This document shows, one piece after another, positions 9,520 through 20,691 of a stretch of 28,751 nt of DNA. A model generated the notes under the pieces. It searched no databases. It saw only the letters and a program-made list of their open reading frames with translations, and was not told where the DNA came from. This DNA comes from Conidiobolus incongruus B7586. Taxonomy: Eukaryota; Entomophthoromycota; Entomophthoromycetes; Entomophthorales; Conidiobolaceae. A program made the translations under genes and the position numbers. The DNA lies in contig JNEM01006677.1 in the NCBI GenBank assembly GCA_000697335.1, forward strand, positions 1-28,751, in the 5' to 3' direction. How positions within the stretch are numbered: the first letter of the stretch is position 1; every line of letters starts with the position of its first letter.

Positions 9520-11035
9520 AGTTCATTTATCATCCAACATTATCTCAATGTTTCGTGATAATTTAAAAATTTAAATTTTTTAATTTTTATAATATTACAA
9601 TAAAATAGTTTTAATTTATTAAAAAACATGATACTATGATAAGTATTTAGTCATATATTCCAAGGTTACTTTCCATTAAATAAAAAAATATTATTTTAGA
9701 TATAATCTTTATTAAGGCTATATGATGATATGAAATTGGCTCTAATTAGTCGGAAATTTTTATTTCATTTATCATCTGTTCAAAGCTCACTGCTAGCTTG
9801 TTTTGAAAGTAATTTTTTCAAATGAAATCGGAAATTAAATTATATACCATCTTTAATAAAATACAATAATTTGAATAAAATAGATTGTTTTATAATTATT
9901 AGACTTTCAAGTGATTAAAATGAATACTTTATAAATTTTTCCACATAGTAATAGATTTATTTTTTAAAAGATATATAGAATATATAATACTGAATATTTA
10001 TAAAAATTATAACTAATTTTAATTAAAGCTGATTCAAATTTAAAAATTTATATCCAATCATTTAATGAACATTTGGATTGCAAATTTCTGTTACATTTGC
10101 AGCAATTCTTGACAAGTAGAATCCCACTTTAAAAATATATAAATTTTAACAGTGAATATCCATTAGAATTTTTATTTGAATATATATAATTTTTTTATAT
10201 TATTGGATCAAATAAAGCAAGGATATTTAAGCTTAAACTCAATTTCCAATCAGGGGCAATATATAATATAACAATTTTTCTTTTCCAAGTTGGCAATTAT
10301 GGTCAAAAATTAACTGAAAATAAGTACTATATAGCCTGTTTAAATATTGATCAATTGCTTGTTGTACTAATCAAATATTGATCTTAAGACACAAATAGCA
10401 TTATTTAACAACTTAATTTAAAAATATTGCTAGGGATGGGGTGATTATTATAAATGGTCAATAATTTTCAAATTGAGAAGTGTTAATTCAAAATGTTAGA
10501 TATTATTATATTTTGGCATATCGATACGGCCTTTTGATAAATTTGTTTTAACCATTTTTTTGTTGCTGTAGATTTTTCATTAATTCAATTTATATTCCTT
10601 TTAATAATTCATTTAAATAAGTTTTTTGTTATAGTGAATTGTGCTATATATACTTTATTATTTCATCTTCAGGATATATAATTTAGCATTAAAATCATAT
10701 TGATATTCTGCTGTTTTTATTATAATTTAATTAAAAATTGATAAAATATTATATTAAATTTTATGATAAATCAGTCTTCAAATTTTTTGAACCAATTAAA
10801 AAATTATGAAATCTGCCAATTTGATAAAATTAAATTAATATTAAGTTATCCCATAATAATTTTCAAGATAATCAAAAAATATAAATAAATCCATTGAATT
10901 AGAGTTTTTTAATAAAATTTCAATTCACTTAATTAAAATTGTTTAAAATTTGTAATATTATAAAATTAATTATTTAAACATACTATTAAATATTACTCAG
11001 TTACTTATACTCTTTCAATTTAACAACATAAGCTA

Positions 11036-14000
11036 ATGAATGAACTCAACGAATTGACTAAACTCTCATTAATTTCCAAATTAACGGAAGAGTTATATAA
11101 CCACACTTCAGTTCATTCTACAGAGATGGCAGAATTTGTTCTAACATTACATTCCGAATCTAAAAATTTAAAAGAATTTAAACAAAAGTTAGATGAGAAT
11201 GGAGCCGAATTTGAAGATAATTTTATTGCTCACTTAGATAAATTAATAAAGACGTTAGGTCCTAATAAAGATCGAGAGGAAGAAAAACAATTTTTGGAAG
11301 ATGAAATTCAAGAACCTCAAATCAACTATGATTCCGTTAGAATGACTCGCGAGAAAAAATTCCCAGGTTTAGCTATTCCAGATTCGAAACCTATTCAACT
11401 TGAGACAAATGACAGCAATTCAAGTTCTAAAGACCTATTATCGGAGTTTGAAGCTTTAGAATCCGGAATTGGTAATAGTCGTTCTGACAAACGAAGAAGT
11501 CCAGAAAGATCGCATAGACGGCATAGATCTAGATCCCGCTCAAGAGACGACGATCGAGATAGAAGAAGACGCAGGAGAGATGACAGTCATTCTCCAGAAT
11601 ATGAATCTAGACGTCGTCGCAGAAGTAGATCCAGATCAGGATCTCCAGATTATCACCGCTCGGACAGAGTTAGTAGAAGGCGAGAAGCAATGGAGCAAAT
11701 GGATGACAAACCAGTTTTATACAAAATATACGATGGTAGAATTACTAATGTTAAAGATTTTGGCGCATTTGTTGAGTTAAGAGGAATCAAAGGCCGCTGC
11801 GAAGGAATGGTCCATATCAGTGCAATTCAACCCAATGTAAGAATTAATCACCCCTCAGATGTAGTTTCCCGTGGTCAAATAGTTAAAGTCAAGGTTATAT
11901 CTATTGCTGGTAGCCGTATTGGACTTTCTATGAAAGATGTTGACCAAATTTCAGGTAGAGATCTCAATCCTGTCCATGTTGGTACTTCTGCAAACAGCCA
12001 AGAGCTTGGTCGAAGATCTAGATTACTTGATTTAGCTGATCCAACAACAGCCACTCCTGGAATTCCTACAAAATCAGAGAGTAGATGGGCTGGTGTCAAG
12101 CGTATTTCTTCCCCTGAAAGATGGGAATTGAAACAACTTATGGCTGCAGGCGTTTTGGATCCTTCTCAACTTCCTAATTTTGATGAAGAACAAGGTCTTG
12201 TTGAAGATCATGAAGTTGAAGAAGACTTGGATATTGAATTGAGAGAGGATGAACCTGCTTTTCTTAAGGGTCAAACCCGTCAAACCGTTCAACTCAGTCC
12301 TATTAAAGTTGTGAAAGCTCCGGATGGTTCTCTCAACAGAGCTGCCATAGCAGGTGCTACTTACGCTAAAGAGCGCAAAGAAATTAGACAGCAACAAGTT
12401 CAAGCTGAACTCGATGCTATGAAAGAAGATGTCAACACCGCTTGGATAGATCCTATGCCACAACTTGGTGACCGTCACTTTGTTCAAGATCTCAAATCCA
12501 ATATAGCTAAATCCAAACAAGTTCCCGAATGGAAAAAGAGTGCTTTTAATAATGCGACAACTTTTGGTAAAATCACCAATCTTTCTATCCAAGAACAAAG
12601 ACAAAGTCTTCCTGTTTATAAGCTTAGAAACGACCTTATTAAAGCATTCGAAAGTACCCGTGTATTAATTGTTGTTGGAGATACTGGTTCTGGTAAAACT
12701 ACACAGATGGCTCAGTATTTTTATGAGGAGGGATATGCAGCTAAAGGCAAGATTGGATGTACTCAACCTCGTCGTGTTGCTGCTATGTCAGTTGCCAAAC
12801 GTGTATCAGAAGAAGTAGGATGTAGATTAGGTTCTGAAGTCGGTTACACTATCCGTTTTGAAGATTGTACAAGCCCTGAAACAAAGATCAAATTCATGAC
12901 TGATGGTATGCTTACAAGAGAATGTCTAATTGACCCCACCCTTTCTAGTTACTCAGTTTTAATCCTCGACGAAGCTCACGAGAGAACAATCAATACCGAT
13001 GTTTTGTTTGGTTTACTTAAGAAAACAATGAGTATCCGTGATGATCTGAAATTAGTCGTCACTTCAGCTACTCTTGATGCTGAGAAATTCTCTAACTATT
13101 TCTTTGGCTGCCCTATTTTCTCTATTCCCGGTAGAACTTATCCAGTAGAAATTCTTTACTCTAAAGAGCCTGAACCAGATTACTTGAAGGCTGCATTAGA
13201 TACCGTTATGATTATTCATTTGACTGAACCTACTGGTGATATCTTACTCTTCTTAACAGGTCAAGAAGAAATCGACTCCGCTTGTGAAACGCTATTCGAG
13301 CGTATGAAACAACTTGGCGATGAAGCTCCGGAATTAATTATTCTCCCTGTTTATAGCTCTCTTCCTGGTGAAATGCAATCTAAAATTTTCGAGCCAGCAC
13401 CACCTGGAAGTCGTAAGGTAGTTATTGCCACCAACATTGCCGAAACCTCGATTACCATTGATGGTATTTACTATGTTGTTGATCCTGGTTTTGTCAAACA
13501 GAATGCCTACGATCCCAAACTTGGAATGGATTCACTTGTTGTAACACCAATTTCCCAAGCACAAGCAAGACAGAGAGCTGGTCGTGCAGGTCGTACCGGT
13601 CCTGGCAAATGCTACAGACTATACACAGAAGCTGCCTATCGTAATGAAATGCTTCCGAATAGTGTTCCCGAAATCCAAAGATCCAACTTGGCAATGGTTG
13701 TGCTCAATCTCAAAGCAATGGGTATTAATGATCTCATCAATTTTGATTTCATGGATCCTCCTCCTATCCAAACTCTAGTCACTGCTCTCGAGCAACTTTA
13801 CTCTTTAAGTGCCCTTGATTCTGAAGGCTTATTGACCAGATTAGGACGAAAAATGGCCGAATTCCCTATGGAACCTCCTTTGTCTAAAATGCTTATTGCT
13901 TCAGTTGATATGGGATGTAGTGAAGAAATTCTAACTATAGTTGCCATGTTATCTGTTCAAACTGTTTTCTATCGTCCAAGAGATAAACAATCACAAGCAG

Positions 14001-14596
14001 ATTCTAAAAAAGCTAGATTCCACCAGCCTGAAGGAGACCATTTGACTCTTTTGACAGTTTATAATGCTTGGAAAGCAAACAATTACTCCCAACAGTGGTG
14101 TTTCGAAAACTTCATTCAAGCAAGAGTATTAAAAAGAGCTTCGGACGTTAGAAAACAATTGTTAGGTATTATGGATCGTTACAAACAGGATGTTATTTCT
14201 TGTGGTAGAGACTACACCAGAGTAAGACGTGCTATTTGCTCTGGGTTCTTTACTCATGCTGCCAAAAAAGATCCTCAAGAAGGATACAAGACCCTTGTCG
14301 AAGGAACACCAGTCTACATCCATCCTTCGAGTGCACTCTTCAACAAGAGTCCTGAATGGGTGATATACCACGAATTAGTTCTCACATCCAAAGAATATAT
14401 GAGAGAAACCACGGCCATTGAACCCAAGTGGCTCGTTGAAGTTGCGCCTACCTTTTTCAAAGTTGCGGATGCTAATACCATTAGTAAACGTAAGAAGAAA
14501 GAAAAAATCGAACCTCTGTACAACAAATATGAAAAACCCAACGAATGGAGATTATCCAAAGTTAAAATGGCTGGAAGAGCTAGTCAAACTTTTTAA
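11036..14596 (+). CDS. PRP22: DEAH-box RNA helicase Prp22/DHX8
   Basis: Single exon, 1186 residues against 1220 in human DHX8. Start at the ATG at 11036, where the family N-terminal domain begins ([13 protein letters not shown], then [11 protein letters not shown], close to human DHX8). Residues about 152-218 are an Arg/Ser/Asp-rich RS-type region. An S1 RNA-binding domain follows (about 225-305, ending GLSMKDVDQ, as in DHX8). The helicase core has motif [11 protein letters not shown] (548-557), DEAH (645-648), SAT (677-679) and motif [10 protein letters not shown] (846-853). The winged-helix/HA2 region (about 880-1010) and OB-fold (about 1070-1145, [21 protein letters not shown]) complete the protein. 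Prp22 promotes the second splicing step and then uses ATP to release mRNA from the spliceosome, acting in the nucleus. All catalytic motifs are intact. It could only be confused with Prp2 or Prp16, but the S1 domain identifies Prp22. An AATAAA lies 21 nt after the stop. Confidence 0.97.
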   Translation: MNELNELTKLSLISKLTEELYNHTSVHSTEMAEFVLTLHSESKNLKEFKQKLDENGAEFEDNFIAHLDKLIKTLGPNKDREEEKQFLEDEIQEPQINYDSVRMTREKKFPGLAIPDSKPIQLETNDSNSSSKDLLSEFEALESGIGNSRSDKRRSPERSHRRHRSRSRSRDDDRDRRRRRRDDSHSPEYESRRRRRSRSRSGSPDYHRSDRVSRRREAMEQMDDKPVLYKIYDGRITNVKDFGAFVELRGIKGRCEGMVHISAIQPNVRINHPSDVVSRGQIVKVKVISIAGSRIGLSMKDVDQISGRDLNPVHVGTSANSQELGRRSRLLDLADPTTATPGIPTKSESRWAGVKRISSPERWELKQLMAAGVLDPSQLPNFDEEQGLVEDHEVEEDLDIELREDEPAFLKGQTRQTVQLSPIKVVKAPDGSLNRAAIAGATYAKERKEIRQQQVQAELDAMKEDVNTAWIDPMPQLGDRHFVQDLKSNIAKSKQVPEWKKSAFNNATTFGKITNLSIQEQRQSLPVYKLRNDLIKAFESTRVLIVVGDTGSGKTTQMAQYFYEEGYAAKGKIGCTQPRRVAAMSVAKRVSEEVGCRLGSEVGYTIRFEDCTSPETKIKFMTDGMLTRECLIDPTLSSYSVLILDEAHERTINTDVLFGLLKKTMSIRDDLKLVVTSATLDAEKFSNYFFGCPIFSIPGRTYPVEILYSKEPEPDYLKAALDTVMIIHLTEPTGDILLFLTGQEEIDSACETLFERMKQLGDEAPELIILPVYSSLPGEMQSKIFEPAPPGSRKVVIATNIAETSITIDGIYYVVDPGFVKQNAYDPKLGMDSLVVTPISQAQARQRAGRAGRTGPGKCYRLYTEAAYRNEMLPNSVPEIQRSNLAMVVLNLKAMGINDLINFDFMDPPPIQTLVTALEQLYSLSALDSEGLLTRLGRKMAEFPMEPPLSKMLIASVDMGCSEEILTIVAMLSVQTVFYRPRDKQSQADSKKARFHQPEGDHLTLLTVYNAWKANNYSQQWCFENFIQARVLKRASDVRKQLLGIMDRYKQDVISCGRDYTRVRRAICSGFFTHAAKKDPQEGYKTLVEGTPVYIHPSSALFNKSPEWVIYHELVLTSKEYMRETTAIEPKWLVEVAPTFFKVADANTISKRKKKEKIEPLYNKYEKPNEWRLSKVKMAGRASQTF

Positions 14597-17345
14597 TTAT
14601 ATATATATTACATTGAAATAAATTTATATCATCTTTTTAATGCTTAGTATTTGTTGTGTATTTGATTTTATATTGAATTATTCAACATTAATCAATAATC
14701 AATATTCTCTTAAATGATGAATTTTCATCATCTATTTGTTCCATATACAATACTTCTAATAAAGCATTTTTATTGTTAATTTAAACAAACTCATAACTTG
14801 ATAAATAATATTGCATAACATATTGAGCATCTTGAATAGGACCCGAAATAAAAATTAAAATTTATATAAAATTCCTCATTGAAAACATTATTAGTTTTAG
14901 GATTTAGTTTTAAACTATTTAAATGATACTGATATTTGACAATATTTTTTCATTAATTTAAATTTTTGAAGGTTCTTTGAATAATTGAAAAATAAAATAT
15001 TTCATAACCCGATATTAATAATACAATTCCCTGTTCATTAAAAATTAGTTTTATGACAACTATATTAATAAAATAGAATAATAAGTGTGTTATTAAACGT
15101 GAATCTAGGAAAAAAACTTTATCATATTTTTAATTAATTTTGATTTTTTGAATTAATAATAGAACTTGATCAAAATTATCAACAAAAAGTTAAGAATTTT
15201 TTATGAATCACAAAATTGAAATATTTTTCAATCCAAAATATAAATTAACTCTTCATAAGTATATCACGCCATGATTATCTCTATATATTATATATAGATA
15301 TATATATTCGTAAAATCACTAATAATATATTGATATTATTCAAAAAACCGTATACTTTTAACCAAACATTTTATTAGATTTAATTTCTTAGCAATAAAAT
15401 GCTAAAATTTTCTTATTGTTATTTCAACAATCTGAAGTTTTCCCAATCAATGATAATTCGGATCAAATAAAAATTCTAATAATTCAGTAATGATCATGGA
15501 ACTTCTCATTCAGTGTAATAGATTCAAGTTTTTAATAATAATTTATGTAAGGTATAACCTAGACTATGGAAACGTTCATTCATTTTTAATTATTTTTGTG
15601 ATTCTAATTCTTTTGATGAATCTTCTTTTTCACTTCAGAGCTGGTATCCAATTAAACTATTCAAATTTTTTGAAATATTTTTACACGATAAAATTCACCA
15701 AATTTATTTAATTTACACAAGTTTGGCTTAGTCCTTAGACTATGATAGAACCAATATGGTAATATTAATCGGAACTTTTGATATGGTTTCTATTTGGTTA
15801 AAGGTATTAAGAATGGAGTATAAAAACTGAGTCAAATTTTTGGAATTATGAGTGATTTGTGGAAATGAGGATGTATAAAATATACATTTGAGTTATTTAA
15901 TATGTAAATAGTTTGGAAAACTTAAATAATAATAAAACATATAAAATATTTTGAATAGTAAAGTAAAATTTACATGATAATCATTTATGAAAATAAATCT
16001 ATATTGAATTGAAAAATTCATTTATCTTATTAAGGCTAAATAATAAAAATATTGGGTTTGTTAAGAATAATAAAAAATTTCCAATCTGTACAATAAATGA
16101 TTAACGGGTATAAGCGATGCCGAATTTTGTTTTTTAGAATAAAAAATCCTTAAATAGCACGATAAGAGCCATTATATCATTAATACTAATTTCCCTATCT
16201 TAGAATAAACATTTAGCATTATATAAAAATCAAAAATTGGATAAATTATCACCAAATTAAAATTTCTAAATTCTAGCTGTAATTCAAATTAAATATATAA
16301 CTGTTTCTATTAAAAAATAAAAATATTAAATTCTTTAAAATTCGTTTGATATATATATATATATAATTTAATAGTATATTACAGATTTCTCCCAAGAAAT
16401 TCATCCTATATGCTAAAGCGCCATATACTGAATTTTGTGCATTGTTTGAGTGTTAATAATAAACTAATAAGCCGGCCCCAATATCCACTAGATTATTTTT
16501 TAATATTTGACAAGTGATCAATTAATAACAATCTTTGATTAATAAATCTTTACAAATATGATTGTAAATGTATTACATATTTTTAGGGTAGTATAATTCG
16601 AAAAATTAATATATGCAATAGATACTTGTAGTATTATTTTGATATTTGGATAATATTTGACAATATATCAAAATTATTACATCATAAAATAAATCAATGT
16701 TTTGTAACAATATATTAAATTCAATGGTTGAATAATTCGCAATTATACTGAATTATTGACCATTGGACTAAGCTAAAAAGTATTAAAAGATATGTATTAT
16801 ATAATTTATGTTTTGATTAGTATTATTAAATAATATCTCAAGTTTAACATAAATACTAACTAAACTAATTTCTATAACTACATTTTTTATCTAATATTGA
16901 AAAAATAAAAAAGGATTAATATACTGCATTTAATTACCAAAGAATTCAATTAAAAGCTACCAATTATACAAAATATTCAAAGTGCATTTAGAGATGTTAA
17001 ATGGATACTATCTATTGGATCAATACATTCATATCATCCTTTTTCATTGAATTATCTCATCGTTTTATTGGTATTGAACGTGTTTTTAAAGAGGAAATTG
17101 ATCTTGAAACTTGATTTTGATGTAGCATTCAATATTGAGTATTTAAACATTTTAAAGATATTAGCTCAAGCCAAGCGTAATATTTATAGATATTCAAGTG
17201 TTAATACTCTTTAATAATACTAAATCGTTTTTAATCAAAGTTACCAATCTGAGTTAGTAAGAAATGAATTGAATAAATGCCAGGAGGAGTCAATTTATAT
17301 TAGCATAATTACAAATTTTGAAGTGAAAATCATTTGATTTTTCAC
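14597..17345. other. AT-rich non-coding stretch downstream of PRP22
   Basis: About 2.7 kb without a supportable gene. It includes a near-palindromic TA stretch around 15283-15308 and a (TA)n run near 16349-16366. Two short open frames (15490-15711, and 17001-17114 of 37 codons) have proper ATGs but no recognisable domains. Slightly less AT-rich patches (for example 16470-16490) carry no motif I can identify. Confidence 0.65.
16349..16366. repeat. (TA)n microsatellite
   Basis: About nine TA units in non-coding DNA, seen directly. Confidence 0.85.
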
Positions 17346-17465
17346 ATGAATCCTCTATTCTCCCCTTTTCATCGAATTCTCCTTGGACTGCTCACTCGCA
17401 ATTGGTGGTACCAAACCTTAATTTACCCAATAACCAATCTCCAGTCAAAATTAAAAAATTTTGAG

Positions 17466-17473
17466 TATAAATA
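17466..17473 (+). promoter_or_regulatory. TATA-like box upstream of the 45-codon ORF
   Basis: TATAAATA lies about 200 bp upstream of the ATG at 17669. Between them the plus strand is rich in pyrimidines and CAA/CAT, as in many fungal 5' regions. In such AT-rich DNA the octamer can arise by chance, so this is supporting rather than decisive evidence for a transcription unit. Confidence 0.35.
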
Positions 17474-17668
17474 CTTTAGGGAGAATAATTTTTTAACCGA
17501 TTTTATATTTCAAATACCTCTTTATTCACTATTCATCTATTTATTCATACTTCTAATCATTTTAATATCAACATTAGAGAGATTTAAATAATACATTAAT
17601 ACAACTTCAACAATTCATCTGTAGTATTCTTTCGCAACAATAATAAGGTATTAACATAATTTTACACT

Positions 17669-17806
17669 ATGGATAATCAGGATCAAGGCGTTGAAATTAA
17701 TGTACCAGAGTCCGCACTACAGAGAAGGAACGGTATCTGTATTACGGACAGCGAAACTATCGAAATACTATCGAAAACAGCTGTCGCTGCTGGAAGTGAC
17801 AATTAA
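17669..17806 (+). CDS. Candidate small protein, 45 residues, in a GC-elevated island
   Basis: An ATG-initiated frame of 45 codons, ending in TAA at 17804. By my count its GC is about 42% (58 of 138), well above the surrounding AT-rich DNA and comparable with real exons here. The peptide starts MDNQDQGVEINVPESALQRR and ends KTAVAAGSDN: soluble, acidic to neutral, no signal peptide, membrane segment or Cys pattern. A TATA-like box lies about 200 bp upstream. A second plus-strand frame is also open over the same bases (about 17655-17822), so the coding frame is not certain. The bases after the stop (17807-17855) look intron-like, with GTATTG, CTAAT, a pyrimidine tract and AAG, so this may be one exon of a larger or non-coding transcript. 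I recognise no family. Confidence 0.33.
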   Translation: MDNQDQGVEINVPESALQRRNGICITDSETIEILSKTAVAAGSDN

Positions 17807-19075
17807 GTATTGGTATCGCCTCTAATCATTTTCTTCATGTTTTTCCCCTTTTAAGCCATCTTTCACTCAAGTCAGGATAACTTAACCCAGCCAAAGTACC
17901 TAACCCCAAGTAAATTATACCTTAAACAACTCAATACTCTGGGGGACACAAGCGATACGAGGTATACCTATAGTAAATTATGTATATATATTTTTTGTTT
18001 TGTTAAAATTACCCTCATTTTTTATTTATATCTACCTAAAAGAGAGAGATTTTTATTAATAAATTTTGAATCCCTTCTTGTCTATACTTTGTCTTTTATA
18101 CCTTACTTTGCTACTTCAACTACTATTGTTACTGCTACTATTATTATTGATTGTTTTACCTACCTTTTTCAATATATTTTTCAATTAAACTTTATTAATA
18201 TTAAACTTATTACTGTTTTCAACACTAAACATTGTTGGATAATATATGCATATTACAGAATACAGCTTTCAACCCATCAACTTATATCAATATTTTTTCA
18301 ATATTACATTCCACTTAAATTCACAATCTAAAGCACATAAAAAATGGATAAAAATATATTTTTTCACCCAATTGTATAATAATTGAATACAAAGCACCAC
18401 TATTAAGATCACAAATGAGTATTTTCTTTTTACAGAATTGAGTGAACAAAAAATCTTCTATAAAATATCAAATAAAATATGTCCAAAAATTATGGATAAT
18501 TTCATTTAAATTACAGTAGAATTTTTAATGACTCATTTTCATCCAATAGGGTGTACCAAAAATGTCAATTCACACTTAAAGTTTTGGGACACTTTCTATA
18601 TTGGGTAATTAACAAATTTATATTTAATATTGGGGTAAAATAGGAATTGAATTGATAATCACCTCAATATTAATAATATTTATAATTTTTGATTAATATT
18701 GTTAATATCTAAAAGATTAAGTCTGATAATAGCTATATTATATCCCTATAAATACAATCTAAATTATGATAAGAGTTTTTTTTATGACAAGAGATCAAAT
18801 TTTTGATAAAAACACCAAAAAAATAAATAAAGTGGATAATTTAAAAGATATGATACTTTGAATAAAAGTTAAATAGTGCAAATTGATTAATAAGTATGAA
18901 TCATCAAACTTCTTTTAAAAAAAAATAAAAATTTAAATAATTCGTGTATTGAAATGTTTTTTTTAAAAAAAATCATTATATCTTTTTAAATATTTTTTAT
19001 ATTTAATAAATAAATAATTATTATTAAAATTTATAAAAATTAAATTCAAAATTATATTATAAATTTAAAAAAATA
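17807..19075. other. Non-coding stretch between the small-ORF island and the aspartate kinase gene
   Basis: The first 160 bases keep the raised GC of the preceding island and include the perfect palindrome GGTATACC (17961-17968). They may be the 3' part of the same transcript. From about 17990 the sequence returns to AT-rich DNA. An open frame at 18089-18331 encodes a low-complexity hydrophobic peptide that I do not regard as a gene. The last few hundred bases must hold the aspartate kinase promoter, but no clear box is visible. Confidence 0.55.
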
Positions 19076-20691
19076 ATGAGTGAAATTTGGAAAGTAATTA
19101 AATTTAGTGGGTTAACTGTGGGGACTCAATTCAATCTAATTCCTGAAAGTGTAAAAGCTTACCTCAACAATAACGAATCCAAATCAAGACTTGCTATTAT
19201 TTGTTCTGCTAGAAGCGGCTACAACCACTCGAAAAACGGTACTACAACTAAGTAATTCTCTCCTTTTACAAATGTATCAATTTTCAAAATTAATCATTTA
19301 TATTTTTATAGATTATTAAAAGCAGCTGAAAGTGCTAAAGAACAAGACTTAAATACCAGTTTAAAAATTGTAGAAGGTATCCTAGCTGAGCATATTGAGC
19401 AAGTTGATCAACATATCAAAAACCCTGAAATTCAACAAATTACCAAAGGCCAATTAAAATCCAGTACGGATCAGCTCCAAGTCGTACTAGAAGCCTTAGA
19501 AGTCATTGGTGAATTATCTTCCAATACACTCGACGTTGTATTGGCATTTGGTGAGAAGTTGAGTTGTATTTTAGTTCAGGGTATATTGAAGGATCGCAGC
19601 TATTCTGTGAAGTATATCAATTTGGAGAAATTTTTGGATAGGAAACAAATTGAAGAAAATGATAATAATTTGAATTGGTTGATTAATGCTAAAGGCACTT
19701 TGAAGCAGTTCATTATTAATCATTTGGGCGAGTTTGATATTCCAGTTATAACAGGTATGCTTTTTAGTTTTGATTTTATAATGTATTCTTAATATTGATT
19801 TGTTTAGGCTTTTTTGGTCCTTATCCTAATGGTTTAATGAATAGTTTGGGGCGAGGTTATTCTGATGTGTTAGCAAGTTTGGTCTGTTTGGCGTTTGAAG
19901 CTAAAGAACTTATTGCATTTAAAACTGTAGACGGAATTTTCACTGCTGATCTTACTAGAGTACCTAATGCTAAACTATTAAAACATATTACACCTGAAGA
20001 AGCCAAAGAACTTACATACTATGGTGGTGAAGTTGTCCACCCACTTGCAATTGAGCTTGCACAGACGCAATCAGTTAGTATTACCATTAAAAATTTGGGT
20101 AATTTAAAAGGATCAGGAACAATGGTTTGCTCTTATCCTGAAGAACAATCTAAACCACCATCTCCAACTGCTCTTACCGTCAAAGAAGGAGTGACTATTT
20201 TAACCCTCCATTCTAATCGCAAGCAACCCTCTCACCGATTCTTTTCAGATGTATTCAAAACTCTCAATCGCCATAAAATCATTGTAGATTTAATTTCAAC
20301 GAGTGAAGTGCATTTATCACTCGCCATCTCAACATCCAAAAAGAATACATTTGAGCATTCATTAGATTGCTTAATCAAAGATTTAGAAGAGATCTCATCA
20401 GTAATTAATACATTATTTATTAGATATACAAAATAACCAACACTATTATTTTAGGTAACTAAAATAGAAAACCTAGCTATTCTAAGTCTCGTAGGCTCCT
20501 TTATGAAACAAAAGCGTGGGATGGCATCTATGATGTTCGAATCGCTAGCAGCTGCCGGCGTCAATTTGGAAATGATCTCCCAAGGTTCGTCCGAAATCAA
20601 TATCTCCTGCGTCATCACGCAAGAGTCATGTAATACCGCCCTTAATGCCATCCATGAGAGATTGATCCTTGCCACTCCTCTCACTTCTTGA
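19076..20691 (+). CDS. HOM3: Aspartate kinase (Hom3 type), four exons
   Basis: Exons 19076-19251, 19312-19754, 19808-20400 and 20455-20691 give 482 residues. Introns are 60, 53 and 54 nt with GTAATT, GTATGC and GTAATT donors and ATAG, TTAG and TTAG acceptors. The joined protein aligns with yeast Hom3 throughout: IICSARSGY, FGEKLSC, VITGFFGPYPNGL followed by GRGYSD (221-226), VDGIFTAD, PEEAKELTYYGGEVVHP, and two ACT-type segments (VDLISTSEVHLS, then GVNLEMISQGSSEINISCVI in exon 4). The enzyme phosphorylates aspartate, the first step to threonine, methionine and isoleucine; the yeast enzyme is cytosolic and inhibited by threonine through its ACT domains. Oddities: the near-invariant KFGGTSVG near the N-terminus reads KFSGLTVG (9-16), and the usual TADP reads TADL (252-255). 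The frame is fully open, so it may be active, altered or relaxed in constraint. Exon 4 is about 45% GC against 37-38% in sampled parts of exon 3. Confidence 0.93.

Larger units (their letters stand above)
8548..11035. other. Divergent intergenic region between the coiled-coil gene and PRP22
   Basis: A 2.5-kb AT-rich stretch containing both promoters. No protein-like open frame is visible on either strand. It holds a TA/TG compound microsatellite close to the coiled-coil gene and a short, less AT-rich stretch near 9445-9540 with tRNA-promoter-like boxes. The rest shows no structure that I can name. Confidence 0.7.

Noticed and set aside
12074-12604. 176-codon open frame antisense to PRP22.
   Set aside because: It lies wholly within a well-supported exon, begins at a non-ATG codon, and reflects the codon bias of the sense gene.
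15490-15711. 73-codon ORF with an ATG, hydrophobic.
   Set aside because: Its hydrophobic Ile/Leu/Phe/Tyr content is what AT-rich DNA gives by chance. There is no GC rise, promoter or domain.
17001-17114. 37-codon ORF with fairly protein-like ending (FIGIERVFKEEIDLET).
   Set aside because: Too short, with an in-frame stop just before the ATG, no splice sites that extend it, and no recognisable family.
17346-17591. 81-codon ORF with a C-terminal hydrophobic segment, within the small-ORF island.
   Set aside because: It runs through the TATA-like box and leader of the next ORF, and its hydrophobic part is AT-rich. I treat it as promoter DNA, though a small membrane protein cannot be excluded.
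18089-18331. 80-codon ORF rich in Ile, Thr, Phe and Tyr.
   Set aside because: It opens on a non-ATG codon and its composition follows the local pyrimidine-rich, AT-rich sequence.
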